Notes: a model not told the origin generated them from the sequence alone. A stretch of DNA of 36,577 nucleotides from a bacterium (GCA_024743255.1 JANSWY010000044.1:1-36577), one strand, 5' to 3'; shown: positions 1-8,403, counted from the first letter of the stretch. Numbers and translations are program-made.

Positions 1-336
1 AATAAGATTTGAGAATATTGGACCTTTCTTAACCTCGAATTCTGATTTCTGTTGGTTGTAGATCATTGTACCAATCAAATCTGCTGGTAGTAGATCTGGG
101 GTAAACTGAATTCTTTTGAAATCCAGGTGCAGAATATTAGCCAAAGTATTAACAGTAAGAGTTTTCGCAATACCAGGAACACCTTCAAGTAATATATGAC
201 CTTGAGTAAAAAGACCAATCAACAATCTGTTTACCATGTATTGCTGACCAACAACCACCTTTCCTACTTCTCCAATTACTTCCTGGATCTTGGACTGATG
301 CTCTTTTCTTAAGTCGTTATTTACTTCTTGTTCCAT
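1..336 (-). CDS. MoxR-family AAA+ ATPase, N-terminal part (runs off the left edge)
   Basis: Reading leftward from the ATG at 334-336, the frame stays open to base 1 and encodes 112 residues. It begins MEQEVNNDLRKEHQ. The segment GHILLEGVPGIAKT contains a Walker A motif (GVPGIAKT), and it is followed by DFKRIQFTPDLLPADLIGT, the typical MoxR sequence after the P-loop. MoxR ATPases are cytoplasmic chaperone-like ATPases, often paired with DUF58 and von Willebrand A proteins; those partners would lie outside the window. Walker B, the sensors and the C-terminal lid are also outside. A strong promoter match lies just upstream at 375-405. The family call is secure, but the specific client is unknown. 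Confidence 0.9.
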   Translation of the reverse strand, partial: MEQEVNNDLRKEHQSKIQEVIGEVGKVVVGQQYMVNRLLIGLFTQGHILLEGVPGIAKTLTVNTLANILHLDFKRIQFTPDLLPADLIGTMIYNQQKSEFEVKKGPIFSNLI

Positions 337-374
337 AAGGCTCTTATGCTTTCTGTTTTTTCATTAGAGGTCTG

Positions 375-405
375 CAAAAATATAGGAAGATTTAATTATT
401 CAAAA
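375..405 (-). promoter_or_regulatory. Bacteroidota-type promoter for the MoxR gene
   Basis: On the minus strand the sequence reads TTTTG, 18 bases, then TATTTTTG, an exact match to the TAnnTTTG -7 element with a TTTG -33 element. The predicted start is near 368, giving a leader of about 30 bases before the ATG at 336. The element shares TTGAATAATTAAA and the TTTGCAG block with the tRNA promoter at 31383-31412. Confidence 0.65.
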
Positions 406-453
406 CCTCTTGAATCCAAACCACTTAACGAGTTATCTTAAAAAATGTTAAAT

Positions 454-481
454 GTCCTCCTTCGCTAAAGCTTCGGCGGAC
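454..481. repeat. Intergenic inverted repeat (GTCCTCC...GGCGGAC)
   Basis: GTCCTCC at 454-460 pairs with GGCGGAC at 475-481 with one mismatch, around a TTCGCTAAAGCTTC core. This kind of palindrome is familiar from intergenic DNA of Bacteroidota. It sits at the left edge of the gene-free stretch 337-824 and leads directly into the degenerate repeats that follow. No function can be assigned. Confidence 0.55.
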
Positions 482-620
482 GAGGGAAGACCGGAGACCG
501 AAGACGGAAGTTTGAAGACGGAAGACCGGAGACGGAAGTTAGAGATTGGAAGTTGGAAGTTAGAGGTCGGAAGTTGGAAGATCTAAGTTGGTGGTTAGAA
601 GAACGTGGGCTGAAGTGAAG
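482..620. repeat. Purine-rich degenerate short tandem repeats
   Basis: The plus strand is a run of related words such as GACGGAAG, GACCGGAGAC, TTGGAAG and TTAGAGG, repeated with variation over about 130 bases. This is simple-sequence-like non-coding DNA. A 60-codon minus-strand reading frame through it consists almost only of S, R, P, L and N and is an artefact of the repeat. The repeat fills most of the gene-free interval between the MoxR gene and the T9SS protein gene. Confidence 0.6.
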
Positions 621-668
621 AGTTAGATCTTGGGGGATGGTATTCAACTGATTTTAGAGATCTATTAA

Positions 669-698
669 ATCCCCTTTGGAAAAGGGGCTAAGGGGATT
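669..698. repeat. Inverted repeat AATCCCCTT...AAGGGGATT
   Basis: AATCCCCTT at 669-677 is the exact reverse complement of AAGGGGATT at 690-698, and the spacer can itself form CCCCTTT/AAAGGGG pairs. It is an isolated intergenic palindrome with no T-tract, so it is more likely a dispersed repeat than a terminator. Confidence 0.5.
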
Positions 699-765
699 GA
701 TGAGAACCTGCAACCCGCTTCTTACATGGTTTTATACAATAGAATTGAGTTGATCTAAGTGCCTA

Positions 766-800
766 GAAAAAAAGAAAGCCCTGCCGAGAGACAGGAGCTT
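766..800 (-). terminator. Intrinsic terminator of the T9SS protein gene
   Basis: On the minus strand AAGCTCCTG and CAGGGCTT form an 8-bp stem with one bulged base (776-800), followed by TCTTTTTTT. It lies 25 bases after the stop codon of the gene at 825-1712, where its terminator would be expected. Confidence 0.7.
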
Positions 801-824
801 ACCATTAAAAATGAAACTCTTTTA

Positions 825-1712
825 TTATTCCACAATTACTCGTTTAGTATCGGTACCGGAAGGAGTAGTGATCTTATAGAGGTACTGCTTCCCAGATAGA
901 TTTCCCAAATCCAAGTTTAATTTCTGATCTCCTTTTGATAGCTCCCCACTAAATAGATTCCTTACAAAGTTTCCCTTGTTATCATATAGATCAATATTGA
1001 CTGCTCCTGCTTTCTTAAGTTTTAGCTCAAGTGTCTGATTCCCTTTTGATGGGTTTGGATATGCTTTGGTTTCTTCAAAATCACCTCCTGGTAAATCAGG
1101 GTTATTGGGGTCCATTAGCAAAAACCTTACTGGAGAGTGTAGCTCCCCAGCCATTTTTCCAGGACCATGACCTCTTCTACCGTGATGTCCATGACCTTTT
1201 CCATGGCCACCTTCACGCATTCTTTCCATGTCATCACCAACTATAGATCTGATTTCCTGTTTCCACACTTCCATTTTCGGCTCCATTGTGCTTCTGAGAG
1301 ACTTAAAATAATCCTCATGTGCATCTATGATTTCAAAAGCTTCCGTCCTTACTAATCTCATCTCCTTTCTGTGCTGATACATTTGCTCTTTTTGTTCATC
1401 TGTAAGGTCTGGCTTTTCATGAAATCCTCTTTTCATACCCCTACCTTTACCATGTTGCTCTCTGAAAGCTTTTCCTTCCTCTTTCAATGCAAGCATCCTC
1501 TCCCGTAGCTCAACTACTTTCTGCTTCTCGGTTGTACTAAGCTCATTATCAAAGTTTGCTCTTTCCTCGGCTACTACTGGTAGTATGTTCTCCTTAGCAT
1601 AACTTCTTACCTTCTCACGAATTTCTCTTCTGGTTGGATCCTGGGAAAACGCTGTTATTGTCACTAGCACTGCAATGACTGCAGATCCTATAATTATTAA
1701 TTTCCTTTTCAT
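825..1712 (-). CDS. T9SS-exported Spy/CpxP-like (LTxxQ) protein
   Basis: I start at the ATG at 1712 (MKRKLIIIGSAVIAV), because a signal peptide begins there; an ATG 14 codons upstream would put a charged tail before it. The product is about 295 residues. A charged helical middle contains LTDEQKEQM, an LTxxQ-like motif as in Spy/CpxP periplasmic chaperones. It is followed by a His/Gly-rich stretch (GHGKGHGHHGRRGHG) that could bind metal. The last ~80 residues, from AYPNPSKG to the end, are a type IX secretion sorting domain (Por secretion tail). The protein should therefore be exported across the outer membrane and attached to the cell surface or released. The LytS/LytR pair lies just upstream on the same strand, so co-regulation is possible but not shown. 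Confidence 0.8.
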   Translation of the reverse strand: MKRKLIIIGSAVIAVLVTITAFSQDPTRREIREKVRSYAKENILPVVAEERANFDNELSTTEKQKVVELRERMLALKEEGKAFREQHGKGRGMKRGFHEKPDLTDEQKEQMYQHRKEMRLVRTEAFEIIDAHEDYFKSLRSTMEPKMEVWKQEIRSIVGDDMERMREGGHGKGHGHHGRRGHGPGKMAGELHSPVRFLLMDPNNPDLPGGDFEETKAYPNPSKGNQTLELKLKKAGAVNIDLYDNKGNFVRNLFSGELSKGDQKLNLDLGNLSGKQYLYKITTPSGTDTKRVIVE

Positions 1713-1837
1713 TTTTGTTTCTGTTTTGTCTGTAAATCCTTTTTCTAATTTCACGATTAGAATAGAGGAATGGAATGGAAATCAATGTGAGGTGACCTTT
1801 TACCTTTTGAAATGACCAAATGGAGTGCTGAATTTTC

Positions 1838-2599
1838 CTAGCCCTGAACCCATTCTTTAAATTCCCTGGCTTTTGCTTTGCTGATTAATATCTCAAATGG
1901 TGCAGCTGGGTGAATTGAAACCAATAATCGACTATTAAAATAAGACTCAATGCTAGAAATGCATTTGTCTCTAATGATGATTTGTCGATTTGCTCGGTAG
2001 AAAATCTTTGAATCAATTGACTGTTCCAGCTCATCCAGATTCTGATCCAGGATGTAGAGTTCGTTTTTCAGAGTCCTGCCTTTTACGAGACCATTTTCAA
2101 TAAAGAAAAACGCAAACTCCTCCACAGCCACCGGTATTAATTTCTGTTTGTGATGGACCAATAGGTTCTTTAGGTTGGCCTGAGATTTATTTTGAAACAA
2201 ATCGATTAGTTGACTTAGTTTTTCAGACTCAGAATCGTTGGTTCCTAATCGTTTTTCAAATTTTATGATTGCTTCTTCTAATGATTCTTCCTGTATAGGT
2301 TTCAATAAATAATCAATGCTATTCACCTGAAAGGCATCTAGTGCATATTGATCATATGCAGTTGTAAATATGATAGGAATATCTAATTGAATCGATTTGA
2401 AAATCTCGAAACTGGACCCATCAGCAAGGTGAATATCCAGGAAAACTAATTTAACGCCATTTTCATCCCAGTTATAGGCAATTGCTTCTCTGACCGTTTC
2501 AAGTTTAGCAACGACTTCAAAGGAAGGCCTTACTGCCTTAATCAGCTGTTGCAATCTATTTGCTGCTCTTTCCTCGTCTTCAACAATTACAACATTCAT
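1838..2599 (-). CDS. LytTR-family response regulator
   Basis: This is a 253-residue two-domain regulator. The receiver domain (about 1-120) has the acidic pocket VVIVEDEE and the phosphoacceptor Asp55 in FLDIHLAD, with the usual FTTAYDQYA and LLKPI segments. Residues ~140-250 are a LytTR DNA-binding domain (FFIENGLVKGRT, FYRANRQIIIRD). Its start overlaps the end of the sensor kinase gene by 4 bases (ATGA), so the two are translationally coupled and surely work as a pair. The target promoter is unknown. The divergent genes at 3765-5183 and the downstream T9SS gene are the nearest candidates. Confidence 0.92.
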   Translation of the reverse strand: MNVVIVEDEERAANRLQQLIKAVRPSFEVVAKLETVREAIAYNWDENGVKLVFLDIHLADGSSFEIFKSIQLDIPIIFTTAYDQYALDAFQVNSIDYLLKPIQEESLEEAIIKFEKRLGTNDSESEKLSQLIDLFQNKSQANLKNLLVHHKQKLIPVAVEEFAFFFIENGLVKGRTLKNELYILDQNLDELEQSIDSKIFYRANRQIIIRDKCISSIESYFNSRLLVSIHPAAPFEILISKAKAREFKEWVQG

Positions 2600-3618
2600 A
2601 ATATCAATGGAATTTCTACAATGAACTCATTCTCGTGTTTACTTACATGAACCTCCTTGCCGGAAATGATATCATACCTTTTCATTAGGTTCTGAAGTCC
2701 CATTCCTTCCCCAGGCTCCACCTGCTTCTTTGGTTGAATCAAATTCGTAATTCGAAGAGTTTCTCCGGACTGTTTCACATTAATTTCTAATGGATGAGAC
2801 TTTGATATCTCATTGTGTTTAACCGCATTTTCAATCAATAATTGAATTGCTAAAGGAGGAACCTTCCATTTGTCACTCAATTCATTACTTTCCAATTTAA
2901 TATTTACGGTCAAATGAGTATGCCTCATTTTCAGTAGATACAAGTAGTTATTAACAAATTCAACTTCCTGCGATAATGGAATCAATTGTGCCTTACTATG
3001 TGTAAGGAGATAACGGAACACTTCAGAAAGCTTATTCACAAATCCTGAAGCTAATTTTTTGTCTTCTTCAATAAGATCCAATAGTGTATTAAGACTATTG
3101 AATAAGAAATGAGGGTCGAGCTGATTTTTGAGTGCCTTATACTGATTTTGAAGGTTTTCTGTTTTCAACTGTTGGTTTTCCAATGCCACAGCCTGATTTT
3201 TCATTAGCACTTCAAGTAACCTGCTTATTAGCATTACCATTGCTACTAGTGACAGATTACTTATCCCTGTTGCATGCCGCATAAACATTCGGAATCCTCT
3301 GTGAGGATGGAAGTCCAGCTCAAAAAATATCCTTGAGAGAACAAAAGCGATAATTATATTAATCACGATTGTGACTGGCCAGAACTTAAGGATTTCGGAT
3401 TTTCCTAGTTTTTTATACTTCCAGTTGATGTTGAATTGGAAAAGAATCATCGCCAGCAAAAAATGAGATGCAAACCGATAGACAAAATGCATCATCCTCC
3501 TTATTTCTAATTGGTTATCTGCTAGATCTCTATTGAGGCCAATCAAAAAACCTGGTAAGTCCAGGAATAGACTTATTAGAAGGGATGATAAAATTACAAT
3601 GCGGAAGTACTTGCCCAT
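2596..3618 (-). CDS. LytS/YehU-type sensor histidine kinase
   Basis: About four transmembrane helices occupy the N-terminal ~140 residues and are followed by a short coiled coil. The His_kinase domain comes next, with NQLDPHFLFNSLN carrying the phospho-accepting His near residue 170, and a C-terminal HATPase with PLAIQLLIENAVKHN and GMGLQNL. There is no large extracellular sensor domain, as is usual in this family. The start used is the ATG at 3618; a GTG three codons upstream in frame is possible. It is co-transcribed with the response regulator through a 4-base overlap. The membrane signal is unknown. Confidence 0.9.
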   Translation of the reverse strand: MGKYFRIVILSSLLISLFLDLPGFLIGLNRDLADNQLEIRRMMHFVYRFASHFLLAMILFQFNINWKYKKLGKSEILKFWPVTIVINIIIAFVLSRIFFELDFHPHRGFRMFMRHATGISNLSLVAMVMLISRLLEVLMKNQAVALENQQLKTENLQNQYKALKNQLDPHFLFNSLNTLLDLIEEDKKLASGFVNKLSEVFRYLLTHSKAQLIPLSQEVEFVNNYLYLLKMRHTHLTVNIKLESNELSDKWKVPPLAIQLLIENAVKHNEISKSHPLEINVKQSGETLRITNLIQPKKQVEPGEGMGLQNLMKRYDIISGKEVHVSKHENEFIVEIPLIL

Positions 3619-3713
3619 TTTTGCCACATTGGCAAGTTGAATAAAATTGAGATCAGAACAAACTAAAATTTAAATGAGGGGGCAAAAACGGCATTTGACC
3701 TGTCTAAATATAT

Positions 3714-3727
3714 AAGTCAAGTGACTT
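3714..3727. promoter_or_regulatory. Palindrome AAGTCA-AG-TGACTT in a divergent promoter region
   Basis: A 6-bp inverted repeat with a 2-base spacer lies in the 146-bp gap between the divergent kinase gene (start 3618) and the small Cys-motif gene (start 3765). A loose -7-like word, TATATTTA, facing the kinase abuts it. It is a reasonable operator candidate, perhaps for the LytTR regulator. LytTR sites are usually direct repeats, which argues against this. Confidence 0.3.
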
Positions 3728-3764
3728 GTTACTTCAATGAATTAAACATTCCTTTGTTCTAAAT

Positions 3765-4136
3765 ATGGGAAAAGTCTTTCTTGCATATCTTTTCGTTGCT
3801 GTCTATTTTCTAGGCATGCTTAAGCCAATTGAACCATTTATTGAGTTTGAATTGCGGAAAGATTACATCCAGGAATTTCTATGTATTAATAAAGATCAAC
3901 CAATCACCGTTTGTGGTGGTTCCTGTTTCCTTTCCCAAAAAATTAAAGAATCACAATCCGAAAACAGTTCGGTTCCTCCATTACAATTTGAAATGAAGGA
4001 TTATCCAATTGGTTTTGTAAAGCTTTTTGAACTTGAAGCAATGGAACTTGCCAATGAGTTTCAGAGAAAGCCTTACATAAGGAGAGATTACGAGCGTTAT
4101 TTCGATGTGGCCGAGCTCCCTCCGGCATTAGTGTAG
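3765..4136 (+). CDS. Small membrane-anchored protein with a C-x(n)-CGGSC motif
   Basis: The product is 123 residues. An N-terminal hydrophobic segment (KVFLAYLFVAVYFLGML) is a signal anchor or signal peptide. It is followed by CINKDQPITVCGGSCFLSQK, three cysteines in a pattern C-x(9)-C-x(2)-SC followed by F-L-x-Q-K. From memory, short proteins with this CxNK...C.G.C.L signature are common in Bacteroidota and lack an assigned function. The three Cys could bind a metal or be redox active; that is inference. The gene ends 48 bases before the Met-rich outer membrane protein, and the two probably form a transcript divergent from the LytS/LytR genes. Confidence 0.75.
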   Translation: MGKVFLAYLFVAVYFLGMLKPIEPFIEFELRKDYIQEFLCINKDQPITVCGGSCFLSQKIKESQSENSSVPPLQFEMKDYPIGFVKLFELEAMELANEFQRKPYIRRDYERYFDVAELPPALV

Positions 4137-4184
4137 AAGACAACCAGCTAAAGTTGACTTTTTAATACACTAATAAATCAAACA

Positions 4185-5183
4185 ATGAAATATATATACC
4201 TAATTGTAGGCATAGTGCTTACATGTAATGCTATTGCTCAAAACGGAAGTAGTACAGCTAATAATCATGCACCAATTGGTGTAATGGGAGATCATACCCA
4301 TGGAAAAGGAGAGTTCATGCTTTCATACAGATACATGAGAATGAACATGGAAGACATGCGAACCGGCACAACTGATCTCAGCAATGAAGAGGTTTTGAAT
4401 GATTACATGGTGACACCATTATCAATGAATATGAATATGCATATGTTGGGATTTATGTATGGCATTTCCAGTAAGCTTACAGTCATGGGAATGGTCAATT
4501 ATTATGATAACTCAATGGATCACCTCACACGAATGAATATGAACTTCACAACGAATTCTGGAGGTTTAGGAGATACCAAAATTTCGTTTCTATATGATTT
4601 AATGAAGAAAGGAAATCATAAGTTTCATATGAATTTTACTACTTCCATCCCTACCGGGAGCATTGATGAAACTGATGTAACTCCTGCAAGTGAACCGGAT
4701 GCGACCCAACTACCATATCCTATGCAAATTGGATTAGGTACATGGAGTTTAAATCCAGGAATAACTTACTCAGCAGAAAACGACAAACTCTCATGGGGAG
4801 CACAAACATCCGGTCAGTTCAGAATTGGTGAGAATGACAGAGGTTACTCGTTTGGCAATCAGTTTAATGCTCAGGGATGGTTTGGTTATGAGGTGGCTCC
4901 TTGGATTGGACTTTCAACCAGAGTTTCTTTCACAAATGAAGATTCAATATCAGGAGTAGATGAGTCTTATATGAACCTAATGATGGTTCCTACTGTGGTT
5001 ACTGAGAATTTCGGTGGGAATTTCATTAATGGTTATTTGGGTACAAATATCATGATTCCTTCTGGCTTCTTCAAAGGACATAGAATTGCCTTAGAATATG
5101 GCCTCCCCGTAATGCAGGATTTAAATGGAACTCAAATGAAAAGGGGTTCTAATATGATTATAGGCTGGCAATACGCATTTTAA
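4185..5183 (+). CDS. Met-rich outer membrane protein (beta-barrel, transporter-like)
   Basis: A signal peptide (MKYIYLIVGIVLTCNAIAQ) precedes a 332-residue barrel-type protein with alternating aromatic and polar strands and a C-terminal aromatic residue (WQYAF), typical of outer membrane insertion. The first third is rich in Met and His: GVMGDHTHGKGEFM, YMRMNMEDM, SMNMNMHMLGFMYG and HLTRMNMNF. Bacterial proteins use Met clusters to bind Cu(I), so a copper link is a fair inference but is not proven. It resembles the loosely defined Phenol_MetA_deg/transporter barrel family. The gene follows the small Cys-motif protein closely, which supports a shared role. A hairpin follows at 5191-5218. Confidence 0.75.
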   Translation: MKYIYLIVGIVLTCNAIAQNGSSTANNHAPIGVMGDHTHGKGEFMLSYRYMRMNMEDMRTGTTDLSNEEVLNDYMVTPLSMNMNMHMLGFMYGISSKLTVMGMVNYYDNSMDHLTRMNMNFTTNSGGLGDTKISFLYDLMKKGNHKFHMNFTTSIPTGSIDETDVTPASEPDATQLPYPMQIGLGTWSLNPGITYSAENDKLSWGAQTSGQFRIGENDRGYSFGNQFNAQGWFGYEVAPWIGLSTRVSFTNEDSISGVDESYMNLMMVPTVVTENFGGNFINGYLGTNIMIPSGFFKGHRIALEYGLPVMQDLNGTQMKRGSNMIIGWQYAF

Positions 5184-5190
5184 ATATTAA

Positions 5191-5218
5191 GTCGTCATTC
5201 AGTCTTCTGGATGACGAC
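5191..5218 (+). terminator. Strong hairpin after the outer membrane protein gene
   Basis: GTCGTCATTCAG and CTGGATGACGAC pair over 12 bp (one T-G wobble) with a TCTT loop, starting 8 bases after the stop codon. The downstream sequence is T-rich (TGTCTTTGTCTT) but lacks a clean T run, so it may be a weak terminator or an RNA-stabilising 3' hairpin. Confidence 0.5.
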
Positions 5219-5258
5219 TGTCTTTGTCTTCTGTTCGAATTCTTTTTAGATTTAATAC

Positions 5259-5747
5259 ATGTTGGGAATAGAAAAAAAATCAATCGCTTACCTCACTAGT
5301 CAGTTTGCGCAGAGCGGGACAGTGGAATGGATTGGTATTAGAGAAAATAGAGGAGCCCCATTGCTTTCTGTTACTACAGTAAAGGCTAAAGCTGGAATTG
5401 GCTTGGCTGGAGACCACTACAGCAGCAAAAACGGCAAAAGACAAGTTACTCTAATTCAAAAGGAACACCTATCTGCTGTTGCATCCATGCTTGGCAAGCA
5501 AGAAATAGACCCTGGTTTGATCAGAAGAAATATTGTAGTATCCGGCATTAATCTAGCTGCGCTGAAGGATAAAAAATTCAAAGTAGGTAGTACAGTTCTC
5601 GAATACACGGGCGAGTGTCATCCATGCTCAAGAATGGAAGAAAACCTGGGCCATGGAGGCTATAACGCAATGCGCGGACATGGCGGCATAACCTGTAAGA
5701 TTATAGAATCGGGAGATATTGCTATTGGAGACTTGGTGAGTTTTTGA
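5259..5747 (+). CDS. MOSC-domain protein
   Basis: This 162-residue protein consists of a single MOSC domain (the C-terminal domain of molybdenum cofactor sulfurases and YiiM-like proteins). Supporting features are VEWIGIRENRG at the start, GIGLAGDHY, RRNIVVSGINL, and the conserved cysteine segment ECHPCSRM (Cys120, Cys123) followed by a Gly/His-rich loop. MOSC proteins carry or transfer sulfur or act on N-hydroxylated substrates through the molybdenum cofactor. No molybdenum cofactor genes are in the window, so the substrate is unknown. It converges with the TonB-family gene; the stop codons are about 54 bases apart and both lie inside one inverted repeat. Confidence 0.88.
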   Translation: MLGIEKKSIAYLTSQFAQSGTVEWIGIRENRGAPLLSVTTVKAKAGIGLAGDHYSSKNGKRQVTLIQKEHLSAVASMLGKQEIDPGLIRRNIVVSGINLAALKDKKFKVGSTVLEYTGECHPCSRMEENLGHGGYNAMRGHGGITCKIIESGDIAIGDLVSF

Positions 5748-5802
5748 GTTTGGAGTTTAGAGTTGTAGATAACTCAAGACTCAAAATTCAAAACTCCAAA
5801 CT
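5747..5802. repeat. Inverted repeat joining two convergent genes
   Basis: AGTTTGGAGTTT at 5747-5758 is the exact reverse complement of AAACTCCAAACT at 5791-5802. The interior (AACTCAAGACTC and related words) repeats the same vocabulary. It overlaps the TGA of the MOSC gene at one end and the stop codon of the TonB-family gene at the other. It may act as a shared bidirectional transcript end. Confidence 0.6.
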
Positions 5803-8290
5803 AAAACCCTTGCGATCTGTCATCTCCACCACTACCCTGATCATCGTTCTTAATCTTGCTTCTCCTCTGACCTGAGCTCTTGAATTTCCCAAACCTGTAG
5901 CTGAAGTTGATTCCAAATGACTGGAATGGGATGGCTCTTACACTAGTCTGGGTATAGTTTTCACCTTCCAGCTCACTTCTGAATTTCTTATTGACTACAA
6001 ATGGTTCCACTATTCTTAAACCAATACTTCCTTTCTTATCCCAAATCTGCTTTCTCATTCCCATATAGAATATTCTGAAAGCCTGATTATACCCTTGTAG
6101 AGTTTGTCTTCTTCCCTGGAAAAACCCTCCTGCATCAACAACCCAGTCATTCTTAAATGTGATATTGGTATTAAGATTCCCACTAAATAATACGGCGTTG
6201 TTGGATAAAGCCACACCATCAACTACACCTGATGCGTCGTAGGTGAAGACATTCAAGCCTCCTCTGATAGTCCAGATTTTAAAAAGCTTTGTGCTTAGGA
6301 ATAGATTACTACCCACAGAATTTCTCTTTCCTATATTTCTGAAAGTTGTTACAGAAACACCCTCGTCATTCACATCCAGGAAGTTTTCAATTACATCGGT
6401 TGTGTTTCTATAATAAACAGAGAGGTTCACTACAGACTTTTTAATAAACGTATTGTAATTGATCTCGAATTGATCGGTGAGCTCTGGTAGTATTTCAGGA
6501 TTTCCGAGACTAACATTTCTGTTATTATCAAGCTGGGTATATGGATTAAGATATCTCAAACCTGGTCGTTGAATCCTTCTTGTGTAACTCAATTTCAGAG
6601 TTCGGAATTTTGGTAGCTTCCTGCTGAAAATGATACTTGGAAGGAAGTTTTCATACCCGTCTGCAAAGTCATTTGAGATTTCATCAAAGCTTCCATCAAA
6701 GTCGGTTCTTTCGTATCTCACTCCTGCGACTAGCCCGTAGTTTTCACCAAACTTCCAGTTGGAAGAAAAATAACCAGCTGTGACATCTTGATTGTAAGTA
6801 AAAACATCTGTTCCTCTGGCATCAGAAACGTAAACATTATTAGCCTGGTCCAGTGTGTCAAATTGATAATCACTAATTACGGATCTAAGAACCATTTTGG
6901 CTCCAGTTTCGATGGTTACCAGTTTTCCAAAAGGATGAGTATAGTCTATCTGAAATGTGTTTTCTCGGTTGTCGCTCTCGTTATCATTGATTTCATCTCT
7001 GAATAACTCAATGTCTGATCCAATCAAGTCTTCTTGTTGAATGAGGGATTCGTTATTACTAACATTTCCATCCAGTTTATAAGAAACAGTGAATTCTCTT
7101 CCAGGACTGCCAGCAAATTTATTGGTATAATCAATGTTCCACTCAAAGCCTGAATTCAACCTGGTGTTGTCTGTATATCTAATATAATTCTGATCTACAG
7201 AATTAATCGGGTCATTATATCTGGTAACATAACTTCCATCATTGCCAGAGTTAAATCCTCTTATTCTGAATGTGGAATTGATGCTTCTGTACGCATTGAA
7301 GTCATAAAAAGCTCCTCCACTTCCATAAAATCCAAGTCGGTAAGAATCTGAGGCCCCATTTTCTGTGAAGCTTCTGGTTTGGCCTTCCACTTGATCAAGC
7401 CTCTCAAAATCTGAAGTCCCTTCTCTTGGCCAGCTGAAGTAGGAGCCACCATTCATATTGAAACCAAATCTGCCCTTACCAGTGTTCAACCCCATTCTGA
7501 GGTTATTTTGCCGAGTTCCTACCGATGTATTGATGTTGCCGGAAATTCCTTCCAGTTTCTTCTTCTTCGTGATAATGTTAATTATACCGGCACTTCCTTC
7601 TCCATCATATTTGGCTGATGGTGTTGTGATTACTTCAACACTTTTAATTTCATCCGCTGGTAAAACACTCAATATATCAGCAGGACTGCTTGCCATCATG
7701 CTCGATGGTTTTCCATTGATAAGGATCTGAATATTCTGACTACCACGCAGTGAAACATTTCCATCAAGATCGACGCTTAGGAGTGGTGCTCTTCTCAACA
7801 CATCAGCAGCGTTCCCACCAGCATTAGCCACGTCTCGCTCAGCGTTGTACACTAGTTTGTCAATCTTACTCTCCACCAGTTCTTTCTCTCCTTCTATAAC
7901 TACTTCTTCCAGTTCAGTAGAATTGGATTTCATTTTCACCTTACCCAAGTTTACATCTGGTGATTGAGGTGTCATTTTGATTGGAACATTGAGTTGATCG
8001 TATCCAATGAAGAAAATTTGCAATTCGTATGTTCCAATGGGAGCATATAATTTGAACTCACCGCTTTCATCTGAAATACCTCCGGTGACGTCTTTCTTAG
8101 TTTTTGGATCTTTCAGCACCAATGTTGCGAACTCCACAGCTGCACCTGTAGTTTCATCTGTAATCGTACCTGTAATTTTTCCCTGCACTTTTTGCTGACC
8201 TCCTCCTCGGTTGCCTCCCCAGTTTCCTCTTTGCTGTCCAAATACAATGATTGGACTGATCAATAGGATCAGTAGTATAGTTCGCTTCAT
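5801..8290 (-). CDS. TonB-dependent receptor-like outer membrane protein with carboxypeptidase regulatory domain
   Basis: The start is placed at the ATG at 8290 (MKRTILLILLISPIIVFGQQ), a clear signal peptide; about 829 residues follow. A Gly/Gln-rich linker leads to a carboxypeptidase-like regulatory domain (GTITDETTGAAVEFATLVLKD, split over ~40-125). Then comes a plug domain (DVLRRAPLLSVDLDGNVSLRG, part of ~150-245, ending GSAGIINIITKKK) and a long beta-barrel of the OMP_b-brl_3 type. The C-terminus is an unusual basic, Gly/Asp-rich tail (RRSKIKNDDQGSGGDD). Such proteins import ligands across the outer membrane or serve as structural barrels; the ligand is not known. It is downstream of the second LytS/LytR pair, with a 113-base gap. 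Confidence 0.9.
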   Translation of the reverse strand: MKRTILLILLISPIIVFGQQRGNWGGNRGGGQQKVQGKITGTITDETTGAAVEFATLVLKDPKTKKDVTGGISDESGEFKLYAPIGTYELQIFFIGYDQLNVPIKMTPQSPDVNLGKVKMKSNSTELEEVVIEGEKELVESKIDKLVYNAERDVANAGGNAADVLRRAPLLSVDLDGNVSLRGSQNIQILINGKPSSMMASSPADILSVLPADEIKSVEVITTPSAKYDGEGSAGIINIITKKKKLEGISGNINTSVGTRQNNLRMGLNTGKGRFGFNMNGGSYFSWPREGTSDFERLDQVEGQTRSFTENGASDSYRLGFYGSGGAFYDFNAYRSINSTFRIRGFNSGNDGSYVTRYNDPINSVDQNYIRYTDNTRLNSGFEWNIDYTNKFAGSPGREFTVSYKLDGNVSNNESLIQQEDLIGSDIELFRDEINDNESDNRENTFQIDYTHPFGKLVTIETGAKMVLRSVISDYQFDTLDQANNVYVSDARGTDVFTYNQDVTAGYFSSNWKFGENYGLVAGVRYERTDFDGSFDEISNDFADGYENFLPSIIFSRKLPKFRTLKLSYTRRIQRPGLRYLNPYTQLDNNRNVSLGNPEILPELTDQFEINYNTFIKKSVVNLSVYYRNTTDVIENFLDVNDEGVSVTTFRNIGKRNSVGSNLFLSTKLFKIWTIRGGLNVFTYDASGVVDGVALSNNAVLFSGNLNTNITFKNDWVVDAGGFFQGRRQTLQGYNQAFRIFYMGMRKQIWDKKGSIGLRIVEPFVVNKKFRSELEGENYTQTSVRAIPFQSFGINFSYRFGKFKSSGQRRSKIKNDDQGSGGDDRSQGF

Positions 8291-8403
8291 ATTTGCCAAA
8301 TTTCAGCATTGATACTTTTGTATCGACCATATTGTTTGAAAAAGCGATCCGAAGTGACCTTAGTATTTTACAAATGGGAAGTTTTACAGGATGAGCGGGA
8401 GAA

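Noticed and set aside
465-647. 60-codon minus-strand frame in the repeat region
   Set aside because: It translates the purine-rich repeat into S/R/P/L/N-rich sequence, with no initiation signal or homology.
8292-8320. Plus-strand promoter TTTG-N17-TACTTTTG
   Set aside because: It points antisense into the response regulator gene and its -7 element is part of a small palindrome; no plausible gene follows.
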